Shown: piece by piece, positions 63,816-64,000 of the stretch
Layout of the letters: every line of letters starts with the position of its first letter
Numbering within the stretch: position 1 is the first letter of the stretch
NCBI RefSeq assembly: GCF_963662255.1
Contig: NC_085049.1
Location: forward strand, 54,855,158-54,919,157
Origin: Cinclus cinclus
Lineage: Eukaryota > Chordata > Aves > Passeriformes > Cinclidae
Direction of reading: 5' to 3'
Length of the DNA stretch: 64,000 nt
Notes under the pieces: model-generated
Told to the model about the DNA's origin: nothing
Databases searched by the model: none
Seen by the model: the letters and a program-made list of their open reading frames with translations, nothing else
Translations under genes and position numbers: made by a program

Positions 63816-64000
63816 ACATCCACACATGCATAAGACCCAGGTGATCTGTTTTGCAAGAACCCCTTTTGCCCTGAGGAGCCTCTGGCCCCATGTGAGTGGA
63901 GAGGTGCCTGCAGCAGCCACCACAGGCTGTGCAGATCCTGCTGGCAGCTGCCAGCTTGGAAATAGGGAGCAAAACCACACGCCCTGCACGGGTCACCGCG

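Larger units (their letters stand above)
45824..64000 (-). other. NUAK1: NUAK1 intron 1 (partial, runs off the window)
   Basis: At least 18,177 nt separate exon 2 from the missing first coding exon. The sequence contains MIR relics (48675-48735 and 62965-63040), a MITE-like relic (50145-50260), a G-rich polypurine tract (54661-54731), a 22-bp tandem duplication (59956-59999), poly-A and poly-T tracts, and a CATA repeat (63793-63815). I found no sequence encoding the glycine loop GKGTYGKV and no CpG island, so the promoter and exon 1 are most likely beyond the right edge. Confidence 0.85.

Noticed and set aside
63840..64000. GC-rich right edge considered as the start of NUAK1 exon 1 or its promoter
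   Set aside because: No frame matches the NUAK1 N-terminus and CpG count is low.
1..64000. Endogenous retrovirus, CRISPR array or bacterial-type operon
   Set aside because: No LTR pairs, gag/pol-like frames, regularly spaced repeats with spacers, or prokaryotic gene organisation are visible.

Overview
The window is vertebrate nuclear DNA. It is AT-rich, intron-dominated and poor in recent repeats, and it carries most of one gene, NUAK1 (ARK5, an AMPK-related Ser/Thr kinase), on the minus strand. I see no Alu, L1 or rodent B1/B2 sequence. The recognisable dispersed repeats are old, decayed CR1 LINE 3' ends, MIR-type core-SINEs and palindromic MITE-like elements. That repeat profile, together with the compact introns, points to a sauropsid and most probably a bird. 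The species call is inference.

Layout: positions 1 to about 22,515 lie downstream of NUAK1 and hold no gene I can support. They contain several microsatellites (TAA/TAC, a perfect (GGTGA)14, CTG8, TA/TATG, (GA)27, AAAC), one CR1 relic, one MIR relic, one MITE-like copy and a mildly CpG-enriched patch at 7.9-8.5 kb. Positions about 22,515-25,411 are the NUAK1 3' UTR, ending at an AATAAA signal. The UTR has absorbed a MIR and a CR1 relic, and carries three perfect 8-mer matches to the miR-203 seed and a three-copy 13-mer with GCAUG cores.

The coding exons numbered 2-7 by alignment to human run from 45,823 down to 25,412. All junctions are GT-AG and all phases fit. Together they encode residues equivalent to human 81-661, with no net length change relative to human. 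They include the catalytic lysine, HRD and DFG motifs, the LKB1-phosphorylated threonine (T211 equivalent), three GILK-type PP1-MYPT1 docking motifs, the ESGYYS phosphodegron and the RxRxxS AKT-type site (S600 equivalent). The first coding exon, about 80 residues holding the N-terminus and glycine loop, is not in the window. Positions 45,824-64,000 are therefore intron 1, which is more than 18.1 kb long.

I found no second gene, no structured RNA gene, no CRISPR, no intact mobile element and no convincing new biological system. The most worthwhile leads are in the NUAK1 3' UTR and in a few symmetric or repetitive sequences, which I list separately with modest interest scores.
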